Source: Plectrocnemia conspersa
Lineage: Eukaryota > Arthropoda > Insecta > Trichoptera > Polycentropodidae
Direction: 5' to 3'
DNA length: 64,000 bases
NCBI GenBank assembly: GCA_009617715.1
Contig: VTFK01000008.1
Location: forward strand, 930,001 to 994,000
The notes beneath the pieces were generated by a model. That model was not told where the DNA came from, did not search any database, and saw only the letters and a program-made list of their open reading frames with translations. Of the stretch, positions 51,086-62,929 are shown in pieces (position 1 is the first letter of the stretch; each line of letters starts with the position of its first letter). Both the position numbers and the translations under genes were made by a program.

Positions 51086-51479
51086 TTAAAATAATAATAC
51101 TTAAATTATGTTAAAACTTATTTAAAAATATTGATTATTATTAAACATTTTTTGCTATTGATTTTTCGTATATGCTAGGCAACATAGACTGGCATTAAAA
51201 AGGAAGAGTTTTGTGTATTTAAAACGACAGGTAGAAATTTCAAGTAATTAAGGAATACCTTGTATACGTTTAAAATAACATTAAAAACGATTTGAATATT
51301 AAAATATTACTTTACATAAATAATAAATATTTAATTTTGTAGAAACAGTTGTTCTTGCTTATTTATTATGTAAATAAAAAAATTATCCCAAATCTTAGCG
51401 TTTCTCAAATATTAAAAAGTGAATATAAGTATGTAATTATTATACGGTGTTTTTATAAATGTGTTATAATCAAAAATGA

Positions 51480-52098
51480 AATCTATGCGGCATTACTTTT
51501 TGAACGATCACAACACCTCCGCATATGAACTCCACCCATACGGTCGAGAGCAAAAAAAATAAGTTAACTCAATTATATATACGTCCCGCGACGCGTTTTT
51601 CCAACCGAGCCACTTAACGACTCACATCTCGCGTCTCATATTTAGCTTCGGAAAATCGAATACGAGAGAGCGAGACTACAACGATGCAGACGATTCTCTC
51701 CCATCCCGTGCGGCACCGCCCCTTTAACAATAAAGACTAGCATGGGCGGCCCCGAACCGACTCGGCCGTCACTCAGTTCACACCTTCGAGCCGAACGGAC
51801 CGGAAACCGTCTCGCTCGGGCCAAGTCTTTTGAAAAACCTTTTCGGACCCCGAGTCATTCGAGCGCTGACCCTCGGCGAGGTAGCACTCAAGCGCGTCTT
51901 TCGAACGACGACCCGATCCGATCCGAACATCGCGATTCGCAAACAAAAACATAAACAAAACTCAGTGTTGCATTTAGACTATATTTTGACTCTGGACTCT
52001 GACTGGTGTGTGATGCTCTGCGAGGAGCGAAGGTGTTAAATACCGTCAGCAAGATATCGGAAGAACGGGATCAGGAAGCGGGTCAGGGAGGCGGGTGG
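51480..52098 (+). promoter_or_regulatory. HGTX: HGTX/Nkx6 promoter region and 5' UTR
   Basis: A CpG-rich block abuts the coding start. TCAGTT at 51773-51778 fits the insect initiator TCAKTY, with GGAAAC 28 bases downstream only partly matching a DPE. Alternatively, TATATATA at 51574-51581 could serve as a TATA box for a start near 51605. The leader contains a short upstream ORF at 52013-52039. Open frames across it in other registers show no domain. The exact start site cannot be decided from sequence. Confidence 0.55.
52013..52039 (+). CDS. Upstream ORF in the HGTX leader
   Basis: ATG CTC TGC GAG GAG CGA AGG TGT TAA encodes MLCEERRC. It ends 60 bases before the HGTX ATG and is in a different frame. 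If transcription starts near 51775 or earlier it would be read first by scanning ribosomes and could dampen translation of HGTX. Eight-codon ORFs are common by chance, so function is an inference. Confidence 0.35.
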   Translation: MLCEERRC

Positions 52099-52558
52099 AT
52101 GTGTAGCGAAACGCTGCTGGGCTGGAGGGGCGGAGGCGCCGGGGCCCGCGGGTGGCGGCTGCCCGACAGCTCCGAAGGCTCGCCCTCGCCCCCGCCGCCC
52201 CCAGCGCTCCAGCATCACCCGCACTTAGGTCTCAACTTCCTCCCGCCGGGGCCCCCGTTGGCAGCCTTGCATTCCATGACAGAGATGAGGAATTCGAGCC
52301 CGCCTACCACCTCGCAACACCACGGAAATCCTGCTCCGAGTCCTAATAATCCTCACGGGATTGATACCATTTTATCGAGGCCGGCGCTGGGGACCCGGGG
52401 GCTGAGCCTCGCGGCGGCGGCTGCCAACGTCGCTCAATACTTCCAACATCAAGCCAAGCAGGGTCAGATGGACGCTTTGGCACAGAGGGGCCTGTACTGG
52501 CCGGGATTCCAAGGACTGCTCACAAACCCTCTGGCGTGGAGAGACCGACTAAGTTCAA
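52099..52558 (+). CDS. HGTX: NK6-class homeobox transcription factor, coding exon 1
   Basis: This encodes the N-terminal 153 residues plus one base of an Nkx6/HGTX protein, a nuclear homeodomain repressor used in motor-neuron and ventral neural fate. Landmarks: a Pro-rich stretch (residues 28-52), PLAALHSMTEM (53-63, as in Nkx6.1 PLAALHSMAEM), HGIDTILSRP (86-95, the NK6 eh1/TN-like motif that recruits Groucho), an Ala/Gln segment, GLYWPGF (131-137) and WRDRL (147-151). The exon ends at a CAA|GTAAGT donor (GT at 52559-52560), phase 1. I chose the ATG at 52099: the open frame extends upstream only to a TGA at 52000 without another ATG. The homeodomain itself must lie in downstream exons beyond the window. 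GC-rich and CpG-rich unlike its surroundings. Confidence 0.92.
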
Positions 52559-52999
52559 GTAAGTCAATTATTTCACTAAAAAAACATGTCTAGAGTGCTT
52601 TCTGTCATTGCGGCCGTAAGACCGAGAGTAACCCATTTCTAAATTATATTATATTACACCCTATAAAAAATTTGGATATTTTTAATACTAACAATACCAT
52701 ATTTACTACGACTACCTACAAACAATGCTTTAGAGACAATAATTTAACTTTCAGTCGCTCTAGATCCATTGTTAATTAAGTAAATATATGTTTTAAACTT
52801 CAAATAAATAAAAATATTAACTTCCTTACTAACTAATACGTATTTATTTTGTTAAACCAGAAGATAGTTATAAACCATTAATAAGTATTTATATGCATTA
52901 TTATTTTGTAATAAATTATTAAAAGAGAGAGGTAACGTAAAAATCTGAATTTGCTTATTCAAACTTATATTTTACTTTAGTAGTCTCGAACAATGTTGT

Positions 53000-53830
53000 C
53001 TGATATTTTTACTTTGTATTTATTAATAACGTTATTTAAATATCAATATATATATATATATATAAGTGATTGTATTAAATTATCAATCTTTAAAAATACT
53101 TTATTAGTAGTTTATATATGGAACAATTTTTAATGATTTAATTATTTAACTATTTTTTTTATAAAAAAACGATCGCATAATTTAATATGGTTCTTTGTAT
53201 AAATTATTGTTTTAATTTAAAAATAGTTTTTCCTATTTTATATATTGTTATTTATATGTTGTGCAATAAATATTATGTAATAAGACAATAATATGATCGT
53301 TTCTTGATATTAGCTTACAATCCCGTGCTTGGTATTCATAATTTTACGTTACTCAGTTCTAGAAAATGCATTTTTTAAATGAACGATTAAATAATATTAA
53401 AAAACACTAAAAAAGTGCAATGATACAATGTAATTGGCTCACTTAAACATATGTTCTATCAACATAATAATAGTTGTAAGATACTTTTACTATATATTTT
53501 TTATGAACATTATTAAAATATCAATTCAAATGTAATAGTAATTATATCAAATTATCAACTCATAAAAATATATATTTATAACATGTATTTTTATTTATAA
53601 ATAGCTTACAATTTCATACTTTGTTTTAGTATTTTTGTGCTGTTCAGTTCTAGAATACCTTTATATTTTTTTAACGATATTCAAAAATACTTGAAATGGT
53701 CAAAAGTACTCTATCAATAATAAAAATATATTCTAAAGTATTTTATTTAAATAATAATATCATACCGCATTATGAGATATTTTTACTCTGTATTTATTTA
53801 AAACATTACTTTGAAATCCATATATATTAA
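53000..53830. repeat. Diverged tandem repeats in intron 1
   Basis: GATATTTTTACTTTGTATTT at 53002 recurs as GATATTTTTACTCTGTATTT at 53776. ATTAAATTATCAATC...AAAAATA at 53073 recurs as ATCAAATTATCAACT...AAAAATA near 53546. AGCTTACAAT...CAGTTCTAGAA at about 53312 recurs at about 53602. The spacings differ, so units have suffered indels. A (TA)n microsatellite lies at 53044-53063. Confidence 0.6.
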
Positions 53831-54489
53831 ACTATCTATACAATTTTTATAAATAATTTATCTTAAAATTGTACTTATGTAGCAATTTTTATTTAATTTT
53901 CGAAACAGAAAAAATGTGATGTAATAAGGAACATCAATTTTTTGTGATAAGATAAATTTCAATGTCTTCCTAATAATTGGTTTTTATACTAACTAAGAAT
54001 GGTTATTAAAACGCTGAAGCGTTATTTAAAGTATTTCGTTTGTGTAAACGAGTGATTGACCTGTTTCACTTATATATTTATTACAAAGTCATGTTGCAAT
54101 TTTATATGACTAATAAAAAATAAATATGAAACATTAATAATATTAGATTGACTTTTATACATTTTCTATGTCTCTTTATTATTATATCGTAGCTTGAAAG
54201 TGAAATAATTAAATATTTGATTGATGTCATTTATAAAACTAAATATATATAGCACTATACTATTAAATGATTTAAATCTCACTCTTATAAGCCATTTAAA
54301 ATAGGCACATCTTGAATAAATTACAACTAATTGATTATAGCGAATTCAAAAGAAACTGCATGTTACCTATTCTAAACAATGTTACGACGTTATGTTTTTT
54401 ATGGTGTAATCAATCGTTTCGCAATAGTCAACGACGTATATTCTAAGGTAAAATACTTTACATGGAAATTATCATGTTTATCAGTTTTA

Positions 54490-54710
54490 CAAGTAGCGAT
54501 GCGACGGCCGGAAAATTACCTCGTGCGTCCCGCTTCGTTATAACGGACAAGTGCTAAAATTTCTCGTCCTGTCTGTCTTCACATCCGTCGCCGATTAAAG
54601 GTCACTCCTCGTCCGAGAGGTACCGCCGGAGGTCCGAACGGTGTGAGGGTCGTCGGGAGGCGAGTGGGCGTTGGGTGGTTCAGTAATTGTGTCGACAGCT
54701 GGTCATGGCG
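54490..54710. promoter_or_regulatory. GC-rich intronic island, candidate enhancer
   Basis: CpG-dense block (GCGATGCGACGGCCGG, GAGGTACCGCCGGAGGTCCG, GGTCGTCGGGAGGCGAG) in AT-rich intron. It ends near GACAGCTGGTCATGG, which contains a CAGCTG E-box. No open frame of interest. Probable intronic regulatory element of HGTX. Confidence 0.35.
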
Positions 54711-55979
54711 TTATTAACTTGCCAAATCAAACAAAACACTCGCACAACGCACACGCACATGTATACAAACACACATACAAGTGCGATAAATTACGTGAAT
54801 GCAATGATAAATGATTGGACTGTACCTGGTTATATGAATATACGCAGGTATTTCTAAATCGAGTCAACAAATCGTAGCATGTGATTGATTCATGATATAC
54901 AATTAAAACATATCACTATTACACTAACTTATGCCGTAACAGTTAACAGAAAAAGTAGAAGATAATACATTACCTTGAAAAAGATCGTGAACAATTTAAA
55001 AATGAACAAGCCTATAAGCATAACATATATCGGAGTTTTATCAATAGATAGTCAATCAAAGATCACAAGTTTTTTCGTGCTTTATGATGTAAAGAGTTAT
55101 ATTTAACTGTACTGAAATTAGGAACATGTCTGAATACCGTTAACGATGATTACACCTCAAGTCGTACTATATTTGTATTTGAATACTTTAAATATTTCAA
55201 AAATGAACTTATAGATTTTAAAAATACTGATATAAGCAAGTGTCAATCGATTTATTTTAAAGTAAATTTAATCACAAAGGCTTGTAAAGTTTTTGAATGA
55301 TGGTAGATGAGTTTACCAGTAATAATAAAACAGTGTGAAAAATACATTTCTTTCTTATTCTAAGATTTGTTTATTTTTTTAAACAGTGTTGTTTAAAAAA
55401 ATAATAATATTAAAAATGAATAATTATAATAAAAATTAAATCGTGGGATTCAAAGTAGTTTTTCAGACCCTTGTGCTTTCAGATACTTTAAGAGATTTAA
55501 ATTAATTTATTAAAATTAAATTATTTAAAAAATATTTTTTTAATGTTAGATAATTTACTACATGTCTTATATGTGTATAACATTTAAATTTAAGGTAAAA
55601 TTGTGTAACATATTGTTCAACTATTATGGAAATAATAATTTGTTTACAAAGGTTTAAGAAATTTTTAGACCTTTATAAAGATTATATCTTAAAAATACAT
55701 TATAATTAAAATCGAACCATAGTTATTTAAAATATATTTCTTTTTATAACGTAATTCAACCATAAATACACGTTTCATTTTAAATTATATTTATAGATCA
55801 CATGGAATTAAGAATAAAAGTTATAAAATTTTTACTACTGCTATTTTTTAAATAATGCTTAAATGGTAACTAAACTAAATGAAATAAAATATTATAAGTA
55901 ATGTTTAATATGATATTATAATAAAAAATATAAGTAGATTTGTTTATTATTTAAATTGTTTTAATTTTTTTTATACAAC

Positions 55980-57190
55980 CCGATTTTAAGTTACATTAAT
56001 AATTCCATGTATATAGTCTTGAACCCTTATCTAAGAAAAATTGTATTGAAGTATGATGTTACGATTCATGATGTTAAAAAGTGAAAACTTATTATGTCTG
56101 ATAAAAACTTTAAACGTGACATTATTGAGATATTACAAAAAAATATTTTAAGTTTTTTTTATTAATCAGTTTGTTTTAAAACGATTAACTTAAAGACCAT
56201 GATTTTCAATTAAATAAGTCTAGAACTTTTTTCTAAAAAAACTCTTTATTGCACTCTAATGTTATGATTTAATAAGTGTAAATTGAAAAACTGAAAGTCT
56301 GATTAAAATTCAACTAAATAAATTAAAATATTATTAACCATGTTTTAACGTGACAAAATTAATATATATAAAATTTAAAATATTAACCAAGAAAAATTCT
56401 TTATCGAAGTATGATACGATTTAATAAGTAAACAACTGTTAAGTCTGATGAAACTAAACTAAGTAAATTAAAATAGTTAAATCAGTTTTCAACATTTCGT
56501 TATTAAAAATAATATTAGATTTTTTTATTAATTATGTAGTTTATTTTAAAATGCACTTATCAAAAAATATGATTTTGCCTTACATTCCCAAATCCATGTT
56601 TCCTAGAAAAACTTTTCGCTAAGAAAATTCTTTACGAAAGTATGATATTACAATTTAATAAGTAATACTCTGATAATCTGATAAAACTAAACTAAATAAA
56701 TTAAAATATCATATAAAATAGCGATATTTTAAAGTGACATTATTGAGATAATACAAATAAAAATATTATTTGCTCCGTTTATTTATTAATTTGTTTTAAT
56801 TTTATTTTTTAAAAAACATGATTTTGACTTGCATTTATTATTCCATGTATGCCATAAAAAGTACATCAAGTCTAGGACTTTTCGCTAAGAAAAACTCGTT
56901 ATGATGTCACGATTTAATAAGTATGACGTTAAAAAGGTAGTCTGATAAAAACTAGACTAAATAATTTTTTACCTTATAAGTAATATTTCAACGTGACGAT
57001 AATAAGGTTTTATAATTGAAAATAATAAAAAAAGTTTTGTTTATTTATTAGTTTATTTTAAATAGAACACGATTTCACGCATTCTAGAGAATTTATTCAA
57101 AATCAAAAATTTTTCGCTATAGATCTTTGATAAAATAAATCGAAACACTTGTAATAAGTATGATAAGCAACACACTTTTTTATATATAAT
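55980..57190. repeat. Diverged tandem repeat array in intron 1
   Basis: A motif of the form AAGTATGATNTTACGATTTAATAAGTA recurs at about 56048, 56258, 56405, 56636 and 56898, each followed by CTGATAAAACTAAACTAAATAAATTAAAAT-like sequence and, in several units, AACGTGACATTATTGAGAT and TTTATTAATTTGTTTTAA. Unit lengths vary from about 150 to 260 bp through deletions. At least five units are recognisable. Confidence 0.7.
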
Positions 57191-57669
57191 AACATACATT
57201 ATGATGGTTTTAAAAATAAAGTGGTAAATTAATTCAAAAAGGTGTGTTAATTAACTGATTTAGATAATTTTCTCTGCGGTTACAGAAAAGAATCATATAG
57301 TTCAATGAATAAAAATTAACTAGCTATACAATCTTAAGGCAATTGATATATCAAATATATAAAGAAGACTAAAATTATTCAATATGTATAAAATTTATAT
57401 ATTATACAAAACAAAGCATCATTGCTATAAATTGAAGCATAATATATCCATTTATAAGTAGTGGAAAGGGTTGGCATGAATATGTAATATTTGATTCTCG
57501 GAAAATCATGTTAATTCATTACTATATTTGTAACATAGCGATTGATATCAATTAATGAAACAATACCCATTTATGTATAATTATCAGATACCATGTTCTC
57601 GTTAATATAACGAGATAACATATTATTGCATTTTTTATATAGATTATTGTGGAAATAATATCGCAGATT

Positions 57670-57950
57670 CAATTATAGACTTGCGTCACGTGTGATTGTA
57701 TTGATTGAAAAATATTTGATTTCATCATAAGCCAACACCACCACTTAAACACCCCTGTCCAACGACATCTAATGAAATATATCACAGTTAATACAGCAAA
57801 GGTGATATGACCGGAACATTATTACGGCATATGGTCACGCCGGCCACTTTATTGGATTGTAGCGAAGACTGGCCGGAACAATCGGCGGTTTTGGACAAAT
57901 CCACTGCTAGCAACGTGTCCAATATGGCACCAAATGAAAATCCAAACTAT
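57670..57950. promoter_or_regulatory. GC-richer intronic island, candidate enhancer
   Basis: The block contains TGACCGGAACATTATTACGG and CTGGCCGGAACAATCGGCGG, a partial direct repeat, and GTCACGCCGGCCACTTTATTGG with a Hox-type TTTATTG. The composition step is clear on both sides. Confidence 0.35.
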
Positions 57951-58849
57951 AAATAACATACATATTATATATAATAACAAATTTAATAATTAACATAAAC
58001 AATAACATATGTATGATATTTTAATCCCGCGCGTTAATAACGGCGTTACTATGCTTCAGTATCGCTTTTTCGAGTGTCGATAGATTATGATATGGAATGA
58101 TATATGTGATAAGTGTCATTTCGCCTTATGTCACTCGTTTGCTATAATGTCATTGTAACGCGTCGTTTTATAGATATAATATATTGTATGTGTATTAAAG
58201 CGCAAATATGTGATCCCTTATCTAAACAATTATTGTTCATTATATGTTCAGCAGGGACGGCTCGACTAGAGAGCTTTATAAATGCAAAAACCCTAATTAA
58301 AAATAAAATTTATTGAATTAATGTAATTTAATATTATATTTTTTAATTATCTTTAAAAAATTTCGGTAAAATTGATACCATTTTCCTCACATGCAATGCA
58401 AATCTTAAAAAAATGCAACATATAAAAGCGTGTTAAGAAAATTTTACTACACCATTGCCATTTGAAATAATTTTATCATTAAATTCCTTGCTTATGTGAA
58501 TAAACTGATGAAAATTTGCATACAAAAAAAGCAATAAAAGAGAAAATAAAAAATCTAGAAAAAGCTGAAGATTATGGAGAAATCATTTTTTATCACGAGC
58601 CGCCACTGATCCGCAGATATATAAATATGCACAATCAATGCGTTTTGTAAAATTGAATTAATTTAACCAGATATTTCAAATATAAATTTATTATAATTAT
58701 AAATATTTATTTCAACACGTTTATTGTATAAAAACATGTCTTATATTGACAGATAGTTACGCGCTAATTGTCATTATTAAAAATTAATATATAGGTATTG
58801 CGAATTAATATGTGGATATATAGCAATTAGGCCATATGGTGCTATATTG

Positions 58850-59350
58850 TTTGTCAGCTAGTTTACCAATAATTCAATAACAGATAAGGATAATGACGGG
58901 TCCTTGAGTGCAACACCTGAATGATTTACTCCGCGCGTAATGCTATTTAATTAGATGGAGCGTGCGTGGGATGCTCTACGTTTAATTATGCATTGTGTAA
59001 ATCTTTCATCGTTGATAAAACTATTCATTATAAATAATTGGAATATAAAATCAAGCTATCGATCATTTAAATCTGCGAAAGCTCAACAAAAATGAATTCG
59101 TTATAAGTATGTGTTAAAAGAAGAGCAAAAGTGTCTCCATTTGGGAGACGTCTGGCTCCCGGTCTATCACCCCAGTCTGCTCTGGCGCAGAAGGGTCCAC
59201 GGACGAGAGGGGACAGGGTGACCAAAAAAAATGTCGTCAGCTGGCGTGGCCAAGGGTTGTATGCGAATCAATTGCGATTAGAATGCGGTGACGGATGTGC
59301 CGCCGACGTAATGAGTGATGATACAAATTATTGTTTTTGGACCCTTCGTC
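58850..59350. promoter_or_regulatory. GC-richer intronic island with a 93-codon open stretch
   Basis: From about 59100 to 59300 the DNA is GC-rich (CTCCCGGTCTATCACCCCAG, GGTCCACGGACGAGAGGGG). A plus-strand stretch at 59131-59412 is open but lacks an ATG at its head and has no NK6 or other domain. An unannotated alternative exon is possible; a conserved enhancer is the simpler reading. GTAATGCTATTTAATTAGATGG upstream holds a homeodomain TTTAATTAG. Confidence 0.3.
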
Positions 59351-60486
59351 TGACCCTTGATATTGCTAATTACACTACAATAATTTTGCTCTTTTTTCTT
59401 ACACATATATAATAATTTGATTTGCAATTAACTCTTAACGTTGATTTCAGCTGTATCATTGTTTTTCAGATATAGTCAAAACTTTTACTTTGGAGACAAA
59501 TCAAAAATACTTGATTATGTTAAGCTACGATTCTTAAAATATCATGAATATATAAAAAGTTGTATTTTGAATTTTTAAATAAAATATTAAATTTTAATAT
59601 AAAAAAAATTGCTTATATTTTTAAAAATTTTTAATATTGTTTTAAAATAATATAAGCTATTTTATTTATTAAGAAAAATACATAATACTACATAAAATAC
59701 TATGAATAGATAATTACTACATGTTTATAATATCAAATCATATATAAGATCAGCGCATAATTAAACTTATAATAGGCGGAAAATATTTTAATCCTTGCGA
59801 AATAATACATTTAGCTACGTGTCATAATTAGCTGTATAAATGCTGAAATAAACCATAATAAAGATTGCATCAGCTAATAAAAATAACCACAGCACACTTA
59901 GGTCTGCTAAAGTTGGATTTTATTAACAAAATAAAATCAAAATTTTTAGAATAATCATTTTAGTTATAAAAAAATAATTCACTTTCTACAGCGATTATAT
60001 TTTGCATTTTTTAAATTGTATTTATAGTATATTATAAATATAAAAATTTGGCAATTAATATATTTCGTTTAAAACTCAAATCTGCGGTACTTAAATTTTA
60101 TTTTAATATATTATTTATAGCTTAGAAACCAGACATCAATCTTATAAAGAAAACAGGACCGAAAAAGTCTGTTGAGTAACGAAATAAATCCAAAATAATA
60201 AGGTATAAATATGAAAATTTTATTAAGATAATAGCGATTTTTTAAACAATATCTCAAAACAATTTTATTCAATAAAAAATGATATTTAAAATCAGAATTG
60301 TTTGTTGCGTTAACATATAACTTTCTATCTATTTATGGTGGAAAAGTTGTAAACTGGTAAATTTATGATGTCTCAAACTTAAGTCGTAAACAATTAGTTT
60401 TTTTATATATTAAAATATATCCAAAATTTTAAGAATAATAACGGTATAAAAAACAATATATTTTTGTAGCGATTTTAATGTCATAT

Positions 60487-61230
60487 TTATATTGTAGTGA
60501 CCAAAAATCTGACTCGAAAAATCTGCTATAGGTAGATTTAAGACACTAAATAAAACCATAATAAAAAGATTTAAATAAAAATGTACTAAATACACAGAGT
60601 AAAAGTTAAAAAAATAAAGAATTTTTCTGATTTCTTTAATTTTATTTAAAATGTTTTTTTAAAAAATTATATGATGATCAAAAGCTTATAACTTAGCTTT
60701 AGATTATCATCTTATTCATTATGTCCTATCATAATATTTTATAATTATTCATAAAAAATTAAATAATATTTTTTTAATATTTTCTAATTCATTTTTTTGT
60801 AGCAATAATTATTTGAAACTTTTCTTCCTATTTATAGTTTAAAGTGGTAAGTCAGGTAGACTGTGTTGTACGAACTTTAATTTCATCAATATTTAATAAT
60901 AACGTTATAAAAATATATTATATTTTTTTATAACGTTATTATTAATTATTAACTGTATTATATTTATATTAGTATTGAGACCAGAAATCAGACAAAAAAA
61001 GTTTTGTTGTAGTCAGTTTATATAAACTCAATACAACCAAAATGTACATATTTAAATTAAAATATACAAAATAAATAAGATAAATTTCATGTAAAAAAAT
61101 AAAGATTTTACTTTAATTTCTTTTAAGCTATTTTAAATGTAATTTAAAAATTCAATTTTAATCAAGAGCTTAAAACACAGCTTTAGATTGTTCATAGAGA
61201 GCTTTAGAAAGATCATAGAATCTTACAATA
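60487..61230. repeat. Two-copy ~480-bp diverged tandem repeat in intron 1
   Basis: TGACCAAAAATCTGAC near 60497 recurs as GAGACCAGAAATCAGAC near 60976. CAAAAGCTTATAACTTAGCT near 60679 recurs as CAAGAGCTTAAAACACAGCT near 61163, both followed by TTTAGATT. The offset is about 480 bp at both landmarks. Weaker copies of the same start may exist near 60120 and 61585. Confidence 0.6.
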
Positions 61231-62269
61231 TTATATATAAAGGTATATAAATATTTTTTTTAATTTGTCAAAGCTAGAGTGTATATTAAAACGTATATTA
61301 AATATTAAAACAAATCTAATAAATTAAAACTTAATTATTTTTTTGTAATAAAATATAATCGATTTTTTATAAATAATGATTTTTGAAGCAATTTTATTCA
61401 AATTTTAATATTATTAAAAATAAGAACTCAAAGCCTTAAAGTATATCTAAGATATAATAATATACTAATTTTAGTCGGCTGCAGTTAGTGTTGAACTACA
61501 AAATAAAAACCAAACAACACCACTAAGAATTTTATAAAAAAATTTTAAAAAGATTTTCGATTTTTTATAATTTTATGTACTGTATATTGAGTCTAGAACT
61601 CAGCTGTAAATTTATGCTATATTAGAATAAGGATCGCGGTAGTATGTTTTTGATAATAAAAATATCTAAATTACAAGCCTAATTATATTGTAATAAAATA
61701 ATAGATTTATTGTAGCGATTTTATTATGAGCCTTTTTTCGTTTCATTTAAACTAAAGAAAATATTTACTGTATTGCGTTTCTGTGTTTTACCATCTTTAC
61801 AAAAATAATTTAAAAATATAAAATCAAGGATATTTTAAATACTGCGGGAAAAAGATTTTGAGAAAAAAAGTTATATTATTTTTGTATCAAGTGTTAATAA
61901 TGAAAAATCCAATGCCTAAAAAATGTGCAATATTATTTATAAATCTGTCTATATTTGATTCCTTAATCGCGTCATTGAATGACTAATTTTATTCGACTCA
62001 TTTATTCCGAGAAAAGAACAAGCTATATAATTTTTAGCTTTATAAATGAGTAATACATATATAAAGAAATAATATAATAAATCATCTACAATATTGAAGA
62101 AATATTTTTTTAATATAGCTAAGATATATTATAATTATCGTTTTTTTAAAGAAATTTATAATCTTGTAATCGATATTAAATTATTTAATATTAATAGTAA
62201 GTGCAAACAATATTAAGCAATTAAACGCAAATTTAATTGAGATTTTGAAAATAATATTTTCAAACTATT

Positions 62270-62580
62270 TTATTTTGACCCTGATATGTGAGGTCAGACA
62301 AAACCATCGCTCGATTGGTCCGAATTGAGGCGGAACATTTGATAGGTCGGTTCCAGCGAACCGTTGACGTATGGAAAATGGGGTAGGTAATTTGACGTCG
62401 TTTTCCTTATTCAGCTCACGGTGGTTGTGCCTCCTCACGGTGGATGTTCCTTCTTCCCCTTGAATCCCTACACGTGTACGAACCACCTACGTACACCCAC
62501 ACGACACACTATTTACGCTCAATGTTTACATATGTAAGCCATCCTCCATCTGAGCGCGCAGATTCTCAAACCCACATTTT
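62270..62580. promoter_or_regulatory. GC-richer intronic island, candidate enhancer
   Basis: Moderately GC-rich sequence (GGTCCGAATTGAGGCGGAAC, GGTTCCAGCGAACCG with a GGTTC/GAACC inverted pair, CTCACGGTGG repeated twice within 25 bp). The minus-strand open frame shows no domain. Confidence 0.3.
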
Positions 62581-62929
62581 TTGAGACTACCTATACTTTT
62601 TACATTTTATATACGAATAACTATATTTTTAGTTTATTTATTGTATAATATATAAACAGTAGCGGAACACACGATTTTATGCTTTACTAAAAAAATACAT
62701 ATAAATAGTGAACATTAGCGTTTAATGATGGGCATAGTTCTATTCCTGATTAACGCTTATAAAGCCTTTCTGATAATATTAAGCTTACTCGTAATAGAGC
62801 AAGAAGTCTGCGGATAGTTGCAATAATTAAATATGAAAAATCCGTGTGAAAAATAAATAATATATTTTTAAAATCATTACCCAACATCATTTTTACATGA
62901 TAGTAGTTACCATAAATGTTTGAGGATGT

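Noticed and set aside
51742..51954. 70-codon ATG open frame in the HGTX promoter
   Set aside because: It is Arg/Ser/Pro-rich without any domain, overlaps other open frames in the same GC-rich DNA, and begins upstream of the likely transcription start.
52006..52098. Extension of HGTX upstream of the ATG at 52099
   Set aside because: The extra frame begins at GTG after a TGA at 52000 and contains no ATG, so it is leader sequence.
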